The notes under the pieces were generated by a model. That model saw nothing but the letters and a program-made list of their open reading frames with translations. It searched no databases and was not told the DNA's origin. This document shows positions 36,916 through 46,422 of a stretch of DNA of 64,000 bases, piece after piece. Source of the stretch: Devosia faecipullorum (GTDB lineage: Bacteria > Pseudomonadota > Alphaproteobacteria > Rhizobiales > Devosiaceae); the NCBI RefSeq assembly GCF_015158295.1, contig NZ_JACDXV010000001.1:744001-808000 (forward strand). The letters are read 5' to 3'. Each line of letters starts with the position of its first letter. Position 1 is the first letter of the stretch. The translations under genes were made by a program, and so were the position numbers.

Positions 36916-38451
36916 TTACGGCGCGGTGACGTAGGCGTTCCAGAAATACGGCCACGGTGCCGGGGTCACGCCGTCCAGTTCTGAAGACTGGGCAGCCAGA
37001 GCATTGAAATTGCCCACCTTGTAGGAGGGAGCTTCGTCGTAGATGACCTTCTGGACTTCCGCGAACAGGGCGATGCGCTTGGCCGGGTCGCTTTCGGCAT
37101 TGAAGGCATTGACGGCGGCGTGCTTGGCCTCGCTTACCCACCAGCCGGGCGACGCATCCGACATCACCGCGTTCAGCGATGGCTCCGGCAGGAACGGGCT
37201 GTGGGTGATATAGATATCCCAGAGCGCGGAATCCGCGCGGTTGGTGGTGAGGGTCGCCCATTCCACGACGTCGAGCTGCACCTTGAAGCCGGCGAGTTCG
37301 AGATAAGCCTGGGCCACCAGCGCCATCTTGTAGTGGAATTCATACTGGCGGCTGGTCAGGATGCGCACGGGCGAGCCGTCATAGCCGGCTTCGGCCAGCA
37401 AGGCCTTGGCGGCTTCGGTATCGCCCATGGGCTTGTACGCCTCGGTGCCGGCATCGGTGTGCCACACGAAGCTGTCGGGATACCAGGCGCCGTCCACCGA
37501 GAAGAAGTCATCCGAGCCAAAGGCGGCCAGCATCATGTCCTCGGGCGCGAGCGCTGCCTGGATGGCCTTGCGGTTGCGGATGTCCGAATTGAGCCCCTCC
37601 TTGGTGTTCATTACGAACATCGGCCAGCCGAACGGAGCCAGCAAGACCGGGTCGGTCGCGCCATCGGCGATTTGCTGGAACGACTCGACCGGCAATTGGT
37701 CGACATAGTCGTACTGGCCGGCCATGGCCACGCCGATACGGGTGCTGGGGTCCGGCACGGGAACGAAACGGATCTCGTCCAGATACTGGTTGCGGGCGCC
37801 GCCATAACCGTTGGGCTCGCCGCCCAGCGACTGGTAGCCATCGAAGCGCACCAGCTGAATATATTGGTCAGGCACACGCTCCTGCAGCTTGTAGGGGCCG
37901 GTGCCGACAAAGGTTTCCAGCGGGTCCTGTTCGGCATTGGCAGCCGGGATCACGATGGCGGCAGCATTGTTGAACGACAACAGCGCGACCAGAGGCGCAT
38001 AGGGCGCACTGAGCGTGATGGTTACGGTGGCATCGTCGGTCGCTGCGATGCTGGTGATCACTTCGGCGGCCTGCTTGCCGCGGGTCGCGATACGCGTCCA
38101 GCGCTGCAGGGACGCCACCACATCGGCTGCGGTCATGACGCTGCCATCATGGAACTTGATGCCGGTGCGCAAGGGGATCGTATAGGTCAGGCCGTCTTCC
38201 GAAATGGTAGGCAGTTCGGCAGCCAGCAGCGGCGTCGCGCCCCACTTGGCATCGAAGGTGTAGAGCGTTTCGAACATATGCTGGCTGATGATGCCGACCA
38301 GGTCAGCCGTGGACGCCATCGGATCCAGGGTCGGCGGCTCGCCGACAGTGGCGACGTCAATCGTGCCGCCCTGGGTCTGGGCGAAAGCAGCAGCGTTCAC
38401 CGACAGAAGTGCCGCGATACTGGTGGCCGCAAGCAATGCCATCTTGTTCAT
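36916..38451 (-). CDS. peptide/opine ABC transporter substrate-binding protein (SBP family 5), 511 aa
   Basis: A signal peptide (MNKMALLAATSIAALLSVNAA, cut near AFAQT) precedes a family 5 solute-binding protein: TLDPMASTADLVGIISQHMFETLYTFD, GLTYTIPLRTGIKFHDGSVMTAADVVASLQRW and a C-terminal lobe with LYNAYVT-like ending. It binds peptides, opines or related amino compounds in the periplasm and feeds the DppBCDF-type transporter encoded downstream. The ATG at 38451 has GGAGG eight bases upstream; the open frame reaches 38532 but would destroy the signal peptide. Confidence 0.93.
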   Translation of the reverse strand: MNKMALLAATSIAALLSVNAAAFAQTQGGTIDVATVGEPPTLDPMASTADLVGIISQHMFETLYTFDAKWGATPLLAAELPTISEDGLTYTIPLRTGIKFHDGSVMTAADVVASLQRWTRIATRGKQAAEVITSIAATDDATVTITLSAPYAPLVALLSFNNAAAIVIPAANAEQDPLETFVGTGPYKLQERVPDQYIQLVRFDGYQSLGGEPNGYGGARNQYLDEIRFVPVPDPSTRIGVAMAGQYDYVDQLPVESFQQIADGATDPVLLAPFGWPMFVMNTKEGLNSDIRNRKAIQAALAPEDMMLAAFGSDDFFSVDGAWYPDSFVWHTDAGTEAYKPMGDTEAAKALLAEAGYDGSPVRILTSRQYEFHYKMALVAQAYLELAGFKVQLDVVEWATLTTNRADSALWDIYITHSPFLPEPSLNAVMSDASPGWWVSEAKHAAVNAFNAESDPAKRIALFAEVQKVIYDEAPSYKVGNFNALAAQSSELDGVTPAPWPYFWNAYVTAP

Positions 38452-38465
38452 TAAAGTTCCTCCGC

Positions 38466-38483
38466 ATTCCATTATTGTGGAAT
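38466..38483. promoter_or_regulatory. candidate IclR operator before the transporter operon
   Basis: ATTCCA and TGGAAT form a perfect inverted repeat around TTATTG, 15 bases upstream of the binding-protein start. IclR-family operators are often built on TTCCA/TGGAA half-sites, and an IclR gene is the last gene of the operon. Confidence 0.5.
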
Positions 38484-38679
38484 ATATTTCGTAGTTGCGA
38501 TGTAAAATGTCATCGTCACTTGTTGCCGTCAAGTATATCGGGACAACCGATACTTCCCGGGCCGCACGCCAACCACCACCCTGTCAGTGGCCAGGGCCAG
38601 GGCCATCTACAGCCCGAACGTCCCGGATCTGGTGCTATAGCCGCCTCGTTCCAACGGTTCGGGCATTGTCAACCAGGCC

Positions 38680-39000
38680 GCTATCTCGTTGTGACACCTG
38701 AATTTTGGTTCGCGCGGATTGTTGCCGTCCAGGCATGAATGACGTCCCAGCGTGTTGTAGAACTCGCTGATGTACTGGACGATGGCAGCGTTCAATTGCG
38801 TGCCTGTGGATCATTTCTGCCGCTGGCTCACGAAGAACTGCGCAGCCTTTTTACGATATCCCGCCCGCCCAGAAGTGCGCTTCTATCAAGGCAAAGGCGC
38901 TCGTTCTCGCGGGCCAGATTCGCCTGCCGCGCCGACTGTAAATCAGTTGGCCAATAGCTTGCTGGCCACTTGCCAGATGTGGACTTGCCCATCCCCGGAT
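38680..39000 (-). pseudogene. decayed IS3-family transposase (OrfA and OrfB remnants)
   Basis: On the minus strand a frame beginning near 38992 reads GKSTSGKW and then RQANLARENERLCLDR, the leucine-zipper end of IS3 OrfA; after a frameshift it continues as KKAAQFFVSQRQK and stops, the normal OrfA end. About 20 bases later a fragment of the OrfB C-terminus appears: AIVQYISEFYNTLGRHSCLDG, the usual FYN-R-HS-L signature. The whole integrase core with its DDE residues is missing between them. This is a deletion remnant, with no terminal repeats recognised. The surrounding 38.5-39.2 kb holds no other gene. Confidence 0.8.
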
Positions 39001-39282
39001 CGGCAGCACCCTGCTCACGCGAAAGGCCTCTGGTCGGCGTAAAACCGGCACAAATCCACCCGACGCCAGCCTCCTAAATTCTCAGCCCGGTGGTCCAAGA
39101 TCGGGTCAATCGCCGTGCGGCGGACTTTGCCAAAATCTGGCAGAGGCACGGGAGCTTGGGTCACCAGGCTTTTTCTATTTGTCAGTCTTCGGACTACGGC
39201 GGGCGGCTAGATGACTTGGCGCTTCCACAGCACCATGAAACGTCCTAAGCCAGCGTCAAATATCAAACCCGGACTTATTGCC

Positions 39283-40515
39283 ATGACCGATACCGTCCTC
39301 GACCGTTTTCTCCGCTATGTCGCGATCGACACCCAGTCGGACCCCAATTCGCTGACCCAGCCCTCGACCGAGAAGCAGAAAGATCTCGGCCGCCTGCTGG
39401 AAGCGGAATTGCAGGCCATCGGCCTTGCCGACGCCCATCTCGACGAACATGGCTATGTCTATGCCACCATTCCGGCCAACACCGACAAGCCGGACGTGCC
39501 GGTCATCTGCTTTTGCGCCCATATGGATACCGCGCCCGATTTCACCGGCACCGACATACGCCCGAAACTGCATCGGAATTATGCCGGAGGCGACATCGCG
39601 CTGGGCAATTCCGGCCGCGTGATCCGCGTCGCCGAGCATCCCGAACTGAACAACCAGATCGGCAATGACCTGATCACCACCGATGGCACGACCCTTCTGG
39701 GCGCGGACGACAAGGCCGGCATCGCCGAAATTGTCACCGCCGCCGAAATCCTGCTCAACGACACCTCGATCCGCCATGGCGCCATCCGCCTGCTCTTTAC
39801 CACCGATGAGGAAATCGGTCGCGGCGTGGACAAGGTCGATCTCGAAAAGCTCGGCGCCCGCTTCGCCTATACGCTGGATGGGGAAACCGCCGGCACCATC
39901 GAAGATGAAACCTTTTCCGCTGACATGCTGGTGCTGGACATTACCGGCGTCGCCATCCATCCCGGCTTTGCCAAGGATCGGATGGAAAACGCCATCAAGA
40001 TCGCCTCCGCTATTGTCGCCCGCCTGCCCCGCAACGTCGCCCCCGAAGGCACCGAGGGCCGCGACGGCTTCGTCCATCCCGTCGATATTTCCGGTTCCAT
40101 GGATCAGGCGCAACTCAGCCTCATCGTCCGCGATTTCACCGAGGCCGGGCTCGCTGAAAAGCATCTCATGGTCGAAGACATTGCGCGCGATGTGCTGACC
40201 GGCTTCCCCGGATCATCCTTCACCGCCACGCGCAAGCAGCAATATCGCAATATGAAAGTGGTGCTCGATCAGCACCCCGAAATCGTCGACAACGCCGTCG
40301 AAGCCATTCGCCGCGCTGGCGTGGATCCCATTCGCGGCTCGATCCGCGGCGGAACCGATGGCTCGCGCCTTTCCTTCATGGGCCTGCCCTGCCCCAACAT
40401 CTTCGCCGGCGGCCACGCCTTCCACTCCCCCCTCGAATGGATCAGCCGTCAGGACATGGAAAAGGCGGTAAGAACTGTGATCGAGCTGGCCAAAATCTGG
40501 GAAGAACGCGCCTGA
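39283..40515 (+). CDS. pepT: peptidase T (tripeptide aminopeptidase)
   Basis: PepT removes N-terminal residues from tripeptides in the cytoplasm. M20-family metal-binding motifs are visible: VICFCAHMDTAPD (His and Asp), TTLLGADDKAGIAEI (bridging Asp), FTTDEEIGRGV (catalytic and metal Glu), YTLDGE, and near the end PNIFAGGHAFHSPLEWI (metal His). Length of 410 aa is right for PepT. The ATG at 39283 starts the family-typical sequence; the frame is open to 39211. Confidence 0.95.
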   Translation: MTDTVLDRFLRYVAIDTQSDPNSLTQPSTEKQKDLGRLLEAELQAIGLADAHLDEHGYVYATIPANTDKPDVPVICFCAHMDTAPDFTGTDIRPKLHRNYAGGDIALGNSGRVIRVAEHPELNNQIGNDLITTDGTTLLGADDKAGIAEIVTAAEILLNDTSIRHGAIRLLFTTDEEIGRGVDKVDLEKLGARFAYTLDGETAGTIEDETFSADMLVLDITGVAIHPGFAKDRMENAIKIASAIVARLPRNVAPEGTEGRDGFVHPVDISGSMDQAQLSLIVRDFTEAGLAEKHLMVEDIARDVLTGFPGSSFTATRKQQYRNMKVVLDQHPEIVDNAVEAIRRAGVDPIRGSIRGGTDGSRLSFMGLPCPNIFAGGHAFHSPLEWISRQDMEKAVRTVIELAKIWEERA

Positions 40516-40575
40516 CGCCGAAACAGGCGTTTTGCGCGACCGAAACAACTCCGACAAAACGCCCGGCTCCATCGC

Positions 40576-40693
40576 TCCCTCGCCCCTCCGGGGAGAGGGA
40601 TGGGGTGAGGAGAAAAGGAACTTCGACGGCAGCGTTTCCATCCTCCACACACGCAATCCCATCCTGCGTCACCACCGGGCTTGTCCCGGTGGT
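40576..40693. repeat. two REP-like palindromes after pepT
   Basis: The first (40576-40600) has arms TCCCTC-CCCC and GGGG-GAGGGA; the second (40671-40693) has arms ACCACCGGG and CCCGGTGGT with loop CTTGT. The second shares arm length and loop with the palindromes at 24.6 kb and 54.0 kb. They lie between convergent genes. Confidence 0.65.
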
Positions 40694-40741
40694 CCACGCC
40701 GCCACGAACCGGGTCGCCAAAAACGCCGGACAGCCCCCTGC

Positions 40742-41050
40742 TCAGCCCCGATACCCCAACACCCGGTCGGCAATGCGTGCATTGCGTCCCGCCACGATGC
40801 CGGGGATCAGCAGCGCGTCCACCAGCCACCACAACCCGACGATGACCCAGAGAAAGCTCAGGAAGCCGAAGCTGACCAGTGACAGGACCAGAATGATGGT
40901 GGAGAGCGCCAGCATGACCAGCCCGCTCAGCGGCCTGCCCAGATAGAAGCGGTGCGCGCCGACATAGCCGAGAAAGGCCCAGAGCACATAGGCTACCAGC
41001 AATGATTTCTTCTCGATGTCGTATTGGGCATAGGCGCGATCGAGTGTCAT
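40742..41050 (-). CDS. TM2 domain-containing membrane protein, 102 aa
   Basis: The TM2 pattern is clear: KSLLVAYVLWAFLGYVGAHRFYLGR, then a second hydrophobic block and GLWWLVDALLIPG. Two to three membrane helices are predicted. Function of TM2 proteins is unknown. The ATG at 41050 has AAGGAG six bases upstream. Confidence 0.88.
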   Translation of the reverse strand: MTLDRAYAQYDIEKKSLLVAYVLWAFLGYVGAHRFYLGRPLSGLVMLALSTIILVLSLVSFGFLSFLWVIVGLWWLVDALLIPGIVAGRNARIADRVLGYRG

Positions 41051-41192
41051 CTCTTCTCCTTGCATTGTCAGTTCATCTGGTATTGCTGCGGCCTCCGTTC
41101 AAGTCCGGCGATTTCCGGCGTAAACATAGTGCCCCCGCCCCAATCCTGCCCCGAATATGGGGCCAAACAATCCAGCAAAAAGAGACCCGACC

Positions 41193-41393
41193 ATGCCCAA
41201 CGACCCCCAAACGCTGATTGGTCTTGCCGTCGGCGCGGTCATTGTCGTCTGGCTCGTCTTTTCGGTATTGCGCAAACTCTTCGGCCTTGCCCTGCTTGCC
41301 GCCATCGTCCTTGGCGCCGCCGTGCTGTGGTTCAATCCCGGCCTGGCCCAGCTCGCATGGACCAATCTGCAAGCCTTCCTCGGCACCCGCTGA
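41193..41393 (+). CDS. small membrane protein, 66 aa
   Basis: Two hydrophobic helices (about residues 9-25 and 31-47) make up most of the product, ending in a polar amphipathic tail. No family is recognised. Start at ATG 41193 with AAAGAGA upstream. Confidence 0.6.
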   Translation: MPNDPQTLIGLAVGAVIVVWLVFSVLRKLFGLALLAAIVLGAAVLWFNPGLAQLAWTNLQAFLGTR

Positions 41394-41510
41394 TCGCTGC
41401 CATGCGAAACCCGCAACGCGGCCTGCCATTCATCGGCACTTGCCGATGAAGCACAAAAGAGGCATTTAGCACTCCAGAACCGTCCTGCCTTTTTCCGCCA
41501 AGGAACCATC

Positions 41511-42635
41511 ATGTCCAAGCTGATGTCGCCCATTGCCCTGCGCGGCCTTACTCTGCGCAATCGCACTGTCGTCGCCCCCATGTGCCAATATTCAGCCGTG
41601 GATGGCTTCGCCAATGACTGGCACATGGTCCATCTTGGCCGCTTCGGCATTGGCGGCTTTGGCCTCGTGATCCTCGAAGCAACAGGCATCCTGCCCGAAG
41701 CCCGCATTTCCTATGGCGATCTTGGTCTGTGGAAGGACGAGCATATCGCCCCTCTCGGCCGCATCGTCGATTTCCTCCATTCTCAGGGCGCGGCAGCCGG
41801 TATTCAGCTCGCCCATGCAGGGCGCAAGGCCTCGACGCCGGTTTCATGGCGCGGCGCCGCCGACCTCGCCACCGATGAACAGCGCCACGCTGCCGGCTAC
41901 GAGCATTGGCTCCCCGTTGCTCCGAGCGCAGAATCGCATGATCCCGCCAATGCCGATTACCAGGTTCCCGCCAAACTGGACGCGGAAGGCATTGCCCGCG
42001 TCATCGACGGCTTCGTCGCCGCCGCGCGGCGCGCCGATCAGGCCGGTTTCGACACGGTCGAAATCCACGCCGCCCATGGCTATCTGCTCAACCAATTCCT
42101 CTCCCCGCTCGCCAATCACCGCACCGACGCCTATGGCGGCTCCCGCGAAAATCGCATGCGGCTGGTTCTGGAAGTGACCGAAGCCGTGCGCGCCGTCTGG
42201 CCCGAGCACAAGCCGCTGCTGGTCCGTCTTTCTGTCAGCGATAATGCCGAGGGTGGCTGGAGCGTCGAGGACAGCGTGGCGCTGGCCCTCGAACTCAAGG
42301 CGCGTGGCGTCGATGCCATCGATTGTTCCAGTGGCGGGCTCGCCCAGGGGCGCATCCAGTCCGCCCCCTCCTATCAGGTGCATTTCGCCCACGCGGTGAA
42401 GTCCGGCGCGAACATCCCCACCATGGCGGTTGGCGTGCTCGGCGACTTTGCCGCTGCCGAAACCATTCTTGAAAACGGCGAGGCCGATTTCATTGCCCTG
42501 GCCCGCGGCGCTCTCGCCGATCCCAACTGGCCGCTCCATGCCAATACGGCCCTTGGGGGTGATCATTCCATCTGGCCGGTTCAGACCCGCCGGGTCGCCG
42601 ATTATGACCGGATGATCGCGGCCGCCAGGGTTTGA
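41511..42635 (+). CDS. old yellow enzyme-type NADH:flavin oxidoreductase (YqjM class), 374 aa
   Basis: FMN-dependent ene-reductase of the OYE family that reduces activated C=C bonds. The N-terminal VVAPMCQYSAVDG holds the redox-tuning Cys that marks the YqjM/thermophilic-like class; IQLAHAGRKAS, EIHAAHGYLLNQFLSPLANHRTDAYGGSRENR with the His-x-x-His substrate pair, and the C-terminal ADFIALARGALADPNWP (FMN phosphate) are all intact. It meets the kup gene convergently. Physiological substrate unknown. Confidence 0.93.
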   Translation: MSKLMSPIALRGLTLRNRTVVAPMCQYSAVDGFANDWHMVHLGRFGIGGFGLVILEATGILPEARISYGDLGLWKDEHIAPLGRIVDFLHSQGAAAGIQLAHAGRKASTPVSWRGAADLATDEQRHAAGYEHWLPVAPSAESHDPANADYQVPAKLDAEGIARVIDGFVAAARRADQAGFDTVEIHAAHGYLLNQFLSPLANHRTDAYGGSRENRMRLVLEVTEAVRAVWPEHKPLLVRLSVSDNAEGGWSVEDSVALALELKARGVDAIDCSSGGLAQGRIQSAPSYQVHFAHAVKSGANIPTMAVGVLGDFAAAETILENGEADFIALARGALADPNWPLHANTALGGDHSIWPVQTRRVADYDRMIAAARV

Positions 42636-42680
42636 CATCTGGCCTGGCCGAAATGTTGGCAATGTGTTGGCACTTGGCCG

Positions 42681-44603
42681 TCAGATGATGACCTGCGTCC
42701 CGATTTCGACGACTCTGCCGGTGGGAATGTGAAAATATTCGGTGGCATCGCTGGCATTGCGCGCCATGCGGATGAACAGCCGGTCCTGCCAGAAGCCGAA
42801 CAAGCCCTTGCGCTCGCCCAGTTTCAGCGAGCGCCGGGACAGGAAGAACGACGTGGACATGATGTCGAACTTCCAGCCCAGCTTCCGCGCCAGCGCCAAG
42901 GCCTTGGGAATATTGGGGCTTTCCATGAAACCGAAGGTCACCACCACCCGGAAGAACAGTTCGTTATAGGCGTCAATGGTCACCTTTTCGTCGTCCGGCA
43001 CGCGCGGCGAGGTCGAAGTCCGCACTGTCAGGATCACGTTCTGCTCGTGCAACACCTTGTAATGCTTGAGAGAATGCAGAAGTGCCGTCGGCGCACCCTC
43101 GACATCCGAGGTCAGGAAAATCGCGGTGCCCGGCACGATGGTCGGCTTCTTCTTGGCCAGATTATTGACCAGAAATTCCAGCGGCACCTCGTCGCGCCGT
43201 GTCTTGTCCGACAGCCGCTTCCGCCCCGCCATCCAGCTCCACATGATCACCGCGACGAAAGCCGCGACCACGGCCGGCACCCAGCCGCCCTGGAACAATT
43301 TGGCGGCATTGGCGGCAAAGAACGAGCCGTCGATCACCAGAAAGAGCAGCGCGAAACCGACGACGACGGCGGGATGCCATTTCCAGTTGCGCCACATCAC
43401 CACGACCAGCAACGCCAGCGTCACGATCATGACGCCTGACACCGCGATACCATAAGCATTTGAAAGCGAAGCAGAACTTCCAAAGGTTGCCACGAGGATC
43501 AGCACGCCGATCATCAGCATGGTGTTGATCTGGGGCATGTAGATCTGCCCGCTCTGGGTCGCCGAAGTGTGTTGCACCACCATGCGCGGCAGCATGTTGA
43601 GAGCAATGGCCTGCTGGGTAAGACTATAGGTGCCGGTGATCACCGCCTGGCTGGCAATGATGGTCGCCAGTGTCGCCAGAATGACAAAAGGCAGCAGCGC
43701 CCATTCCGGCTGCATCTGGAAAAACGGGCTCGCCACATTCTCGATTCCGGCATTCAGCACAAAGGCGCCTTGGCCGAAATAGTTAAGCAGCAAGCACGGG
43801 AAGACCAGCGAAAACCAAGCCAGAACAATGGGTTTGCGGCCAAAATGCCCCAGATCGACATAGAGCGCTTCGGCGCCGGTCACCGCCAGGAAAACCGCCC
43901 CCATGACCACGAAGGCGATGCCGAAATGATTGAACAGGAAGCCGAAGCCCAGCAACGGGTTAAGTGCCTGCAGCACCGACGGATAGTCGATGATCTGTAC
44001 CAGCCCGGAAAAACCCAACACCAGAAACCAGACGGCGGTAATGGGGCCGAACACGATCGCCACTTTCGCGGTGCCGAAGCGCTGTACCGCAAACAGCCCC
44101 ACAATGAGCACCAGCGTGATCGGCACCACCCAGCGCCCCATTCCGGGCGCCACCAACTCCATGCCTTCGACCGCCGAAAGCACTGAAATTGCTGGGGTAA
44201 GCAAGGCATCGCCATAGAACATCGCCGCGCCGAGCACGCCGAGCACGGTGATCCAGGCCGGCGGATTGGTGAAGGTCTTTCGTGCCAAAGCCATCAGGCT
44301 CAGCGTGCCGCCCTCGCCATTATTGTCGGCGCGGGTAACAAAGAAAATGTACTTCAGCGCCACCGTCAGCGTCAGCGTCCAGACGATCAGCGACAGCAGA
44401 CCGAGGATTTCGATATCGGTCGATGTCGCGCCGGGCCGCACATGCGTCGCCTGGCGAAAGGCATAGATCGGGCTGGTCCCGATATCGCCATAGACCACAC
44501 CGATGGCGCCAAGTGTTAGAAGCGGCAAGCTGCTTTTTTTGTGGCTTGCCAGCGGGTTCGCCACGTCGCCAGCATGTTGGCCGGCATTGTCAGTGCGCGT
44601 CAT
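42681..44603 (-). CDS. kup: Kup-family low-affinity potassium transporter, 640 aa
   Basis: The N-terminal signature LGAIGVVYGDIGTSPIYAFRQ is followed by about twelve membrane segments and a soluble C-terminal domain of some 160 residues (GTAIFLTSDVEGAPTALLHSLKHYKVLHEQN). VTRADNNGEGGTLSLMALA and GDALLTPAISVLSAVEGMEL are also typical. It imports K+ with protons. The open frame continues upstream to 45008 but that extension has no homology-like sequence, and the ATG at 44603 gives the normal Kup start. Confidence 0.95.
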   Translation of the reverse strand: MTRTDNAGQHAGDVANPLASHKKSSLPLLTLGAIGVVYGDIGTSPIYAFRQATHVRPGATSTDIEILGLLSLIVWTLTLTVALKYIFFVTRADNNGEGGTLSLMALARKTFTNPPAWITVLGVLGAAMFYGDALLTPAISVLSAVEGMELVAPGMGRWVVPITLVLIVGLFAVQRFGTAKVAIVFGPITAVWFLVLGFSGLVQIIDYPSVLQALNPLLGFGFLFNHFGIAFVVMGAVFLAVTGAEALYVDLGHFGRKPIVLAWFSLVFPCLLLNYFGQGAFVLNAGIENVASPFFQMQPEWALLPFVILATLATIIASQAVITGTYSLTQQAIALNMLPRMVVQHTSATQSGQIYMPQINTMLMIGVLILVATFGSSASLSNAYGIAVSGVMIVTLALLVVVMWRNWKWHPAVVVGFALLFLVIDGSFFAANAAKLFQGGWVPAVVAAFVAVIMWSWMAGRKRLSDKTRRDEVPLEFLVNNLAKKKPTIVPGTAIFLTSDVEGAPTALLHSLKHYKVLHEQNVILTVRTSTSPRVPDDEKVTIDAYNELFFRVVVTFGFMESPNIPKALALARKLGWKFDIMSTSFFLSRRSLKLGERKGLFGFWQDRLFIRMARNASDATEYFHIPTGRVVEIGTQVII

Positions 44604-44697
44604 GAGCTTTGGCGCTCTCGTTGTTTCAAGGCGGGCGCCGCTATACACCCGCCGCCCGAGACAAACAACACCCCGACCGGCGAATGGTTCAAAAGCC

Positions 44698-44731
44698 GGC
44701 AGGGATCGTCCCTTTCGGAGCGATCCCTGCC
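44698..44731 (-). terminator. Rho-independent terminator of the FMN reductase gene
   Basis: Eleven-base arms GGCAGGGATCG and CGATCCCTGCC pair perfectly around a 12-base loop. On the minus strand the stem is followed by GGCTTTTG, and it lies 33 bases after the stop. Confidence 0.75.
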
Positions 44732-44763
44732 AGACAAACGATGATTTGGAGGCCTTCGCGAAG

Positions 44764-45354
44764 TTACGCGGCGGCGCGGGCAGCCTTGGCGGCATTGCCC
44801 CACCAGGTGAGCTGGTCGAGCATATCCTTGGCCGAGTTGCCGATCGAGGCTTCAATATCCGCCAGCGATTTCGTACCGCCGAAACCGGGATGAACGGACA
44901 TGAAATCGGCGCCGGCAATGTGAACAGCCGAGCGTGTGGAAACCATCTGCAATTCCACGCCGATGGTGCGCAGGTTCTCGACGGCGCGGGCTCCACCCAC
45001 GCTGCCATAGCCGATCGCGCCGAACGCCTTCTGGTTCCAGTTGGTATAGGCCTGATCGATCGCGTTCTTCAGCGCACCGGTAATCGCGCGGTTATATTCG
45101 GCGGTGACAAAGATATAGCCATCGAACTCGGAGATCTTTTTCTGCCACTTCACGGCATTGGCGTTCTGCGATGGCGCCCACGCATTGGAGGCGACTTCGT
45201 CAAAGAACGGCAGGTCGAATTCGCGCAGATCGACGATTTCGGCTTCGATTTCGGGGCGTTCATTGGCCTTGTCCAGAATCCACTTGGCAGGGATTTCACC
45301 GAAGCGCGTGGCGCGGGTGGACGAGATGATGATGCCGATCTTGAGCTTGGACAT
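44764..45354 (-). CDS. NADPH-dependent FMN reductase-family protein, 196 aa
   Basis: Flavodoxin-like fold with the FMN phosphate loop ISSTRATRFGEIPAKW near the N-terminus, FVTAEYNRAITGALKNAIDQAY in the middle and KAFGAIGYGSVGGARAVENLR. Such enzymes reduce FMN, quinones or azo compounds. No neighbour suggests a specific partner. A 230-base upstream region with AT-rich sequence separates it from pdxJ. Confidence 0.88.
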   Translation of the reverse strand: MSKLKIGIIISSTRATRFGEIPAKWILDKANERPEIEAEIVDLREFDLPFFDEVASNAWAPSQNANAVKWQKKISEFDGYIFVTAEYNRAITGALKNAIDQAYTNWNQKAFGAIGYGSVGGARAVENLRTIGVELQMVSTRSAVHIAGADFMSVHPGFGGTKSLADIEASIGNSAKDMLDQLTWWGNAAKAARAAA

Positions 45355-45587
45355 TAAACTGCCCTCCTTGGTAACAAATCGTAACTGAGGCGGTATATGT
45401 GCCTGCCACCGAATTGCTCAAGAGGGCACCGTTCTGTCAGCGAGGGACAAATAGGTGCCCCGGTTACATTTTTGTAAGCATTTGCAATATAAGGAATTTT
45501 TTAGCAGCCACGACCTACGGACCTCCATCCGCAGGCGAATGCGCTCATTTCCCAAACGGATTGTTCTCGGTGTACGAACGACGCCGG

Positions 45588-46331
45588 CTAGTCTTTCAGC
45601 ACGGCGATATAGCGCCGCGTAGCCTCGGCAAACCCCATCAGCAAGGCATCGGCGGTCAATCCGTGCCCGATGGACACCTCGGCCACGCCGGGCACCGCTG
45701 CCTGGAACGCCGGCAGGTTATCCAGCGTCAGGTCATGTCCGGCATTCACCCCAAGTCCCGCCGCCTTCGCCGCACGACAGGTTTCCGCCAGATCGCTCAG
45801 CGCCGCCTGTGCCGCTACGGTATTGTCGTAGCAGGCTCCATAGGGCCCGGTGAACAATTCCACCCGATCGGCGCCGGTGCTTTTGGCCGCCAGCACGCCC
45901 TCTTCGCCGGCATCGGGATCGCAGAACAGCGAAATGCGGCGCTCGGGGCGCTTCAGCCGCTGCACTACCGAGCGCAAAAAATTGCCCTTGCCGACAAAAT
46001 CCCAGCCATGATCGGACGTCGCCTGCGCCGGATCGTCGGGCACCAGCGTAACCTGCTTCGGATTGACCGTCTCGATCAGTTCGAGAAAGTCCTCGCTCGG
46101 ATAGCCTTCGATATTGAATTCGGCCTGTGGATAGTCCCGGCGCAGCAATTCGGACAGCTCGAAGACGTCGCTGCGGCGGATATGCCGCTCGTCGGGCCGG
46201 GGATGGATAGTGATGCCACTCGCGCCCGCGTCCAGCACGACCCGCGCAATGCCGGTAACGCTGGGCCAGGGCAGGTCGCGCCTGTTGCGCAGCTGAGCGA
46301 CGGCATTAAGATTGGCTGATAGCAGGGTCAT
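45588..46331 (-). CDS. pdxJ: pyridoxine 5'-phosphate synthase
   Basis: PdxJ joins 1-deoxyxylulose 5-phosphate with 3-amino-2-oxopropyl phosphate to make PNP. The N-terminal [63 protein letters not shown] and the C-terminal [15 protein letters not shown] are family signatures with the catalytic Glu and His residues. Length 247 aa is normal. The ATG at 46331 lies in the arm of a strong hairpin (see next entry) and lacks a clear ribosome binding site. Confidence 0.95.
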   Translation of the reverse strand: MTLLSANLNAVAQLRNRRDLPWPSVTGIARVVLDAGASGITIHPRPDERHIRRSDVFELSELLRRDYPQAEFNIEGYPSEDFLELIETVNPKQVTLVPDDPAQATSDHGWDFVGKGNFLRSVVQRLKRPERRISLFCDPDAGEEGVLAAKSTGADRVELFTGPYGACYDNTVAAQAALSDLAETCRAAKAAGLGVNAGHDLTLDNLPAFQAAVPGVAEVSIGHGLTADALLMGFAEATRRYIAVLKD

Positions 46332-46362
46332 GGCAGGTCTCGAACACTTCGAGCCCTGCCAT
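46330..46362 (-). promoter_or_regulatory. stem-loop overlapping the pdxJ start codon
   Basis: ATGGCAGG pairs with CCTGCCAT and, inside, CTCGAA with TTCGAG around CAC; only one position mismatches in the 15-base stem. The first bases of the pdxJ start codon fall in the 3' arm. It may limit translation, or it may be a processed end between ilvN and pdxJ transcripts. Confidence 0.5.
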
Positions 46363-46422
46363 ACACCAGACTTCACGCCGCGCCCAATCGAACCTTGTGA
46401 TAAGGGCGATCAGATTTGGCGT

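Noticed and set aside
44604..45008. N-terminal extension of Kup to 775 residues
   Set aside because: The extra 135 residues are Pro/Arg/Ser-rich, run through a terminator hairpin and partly into the next gene, and Kup proteins start at the ATG chosen.
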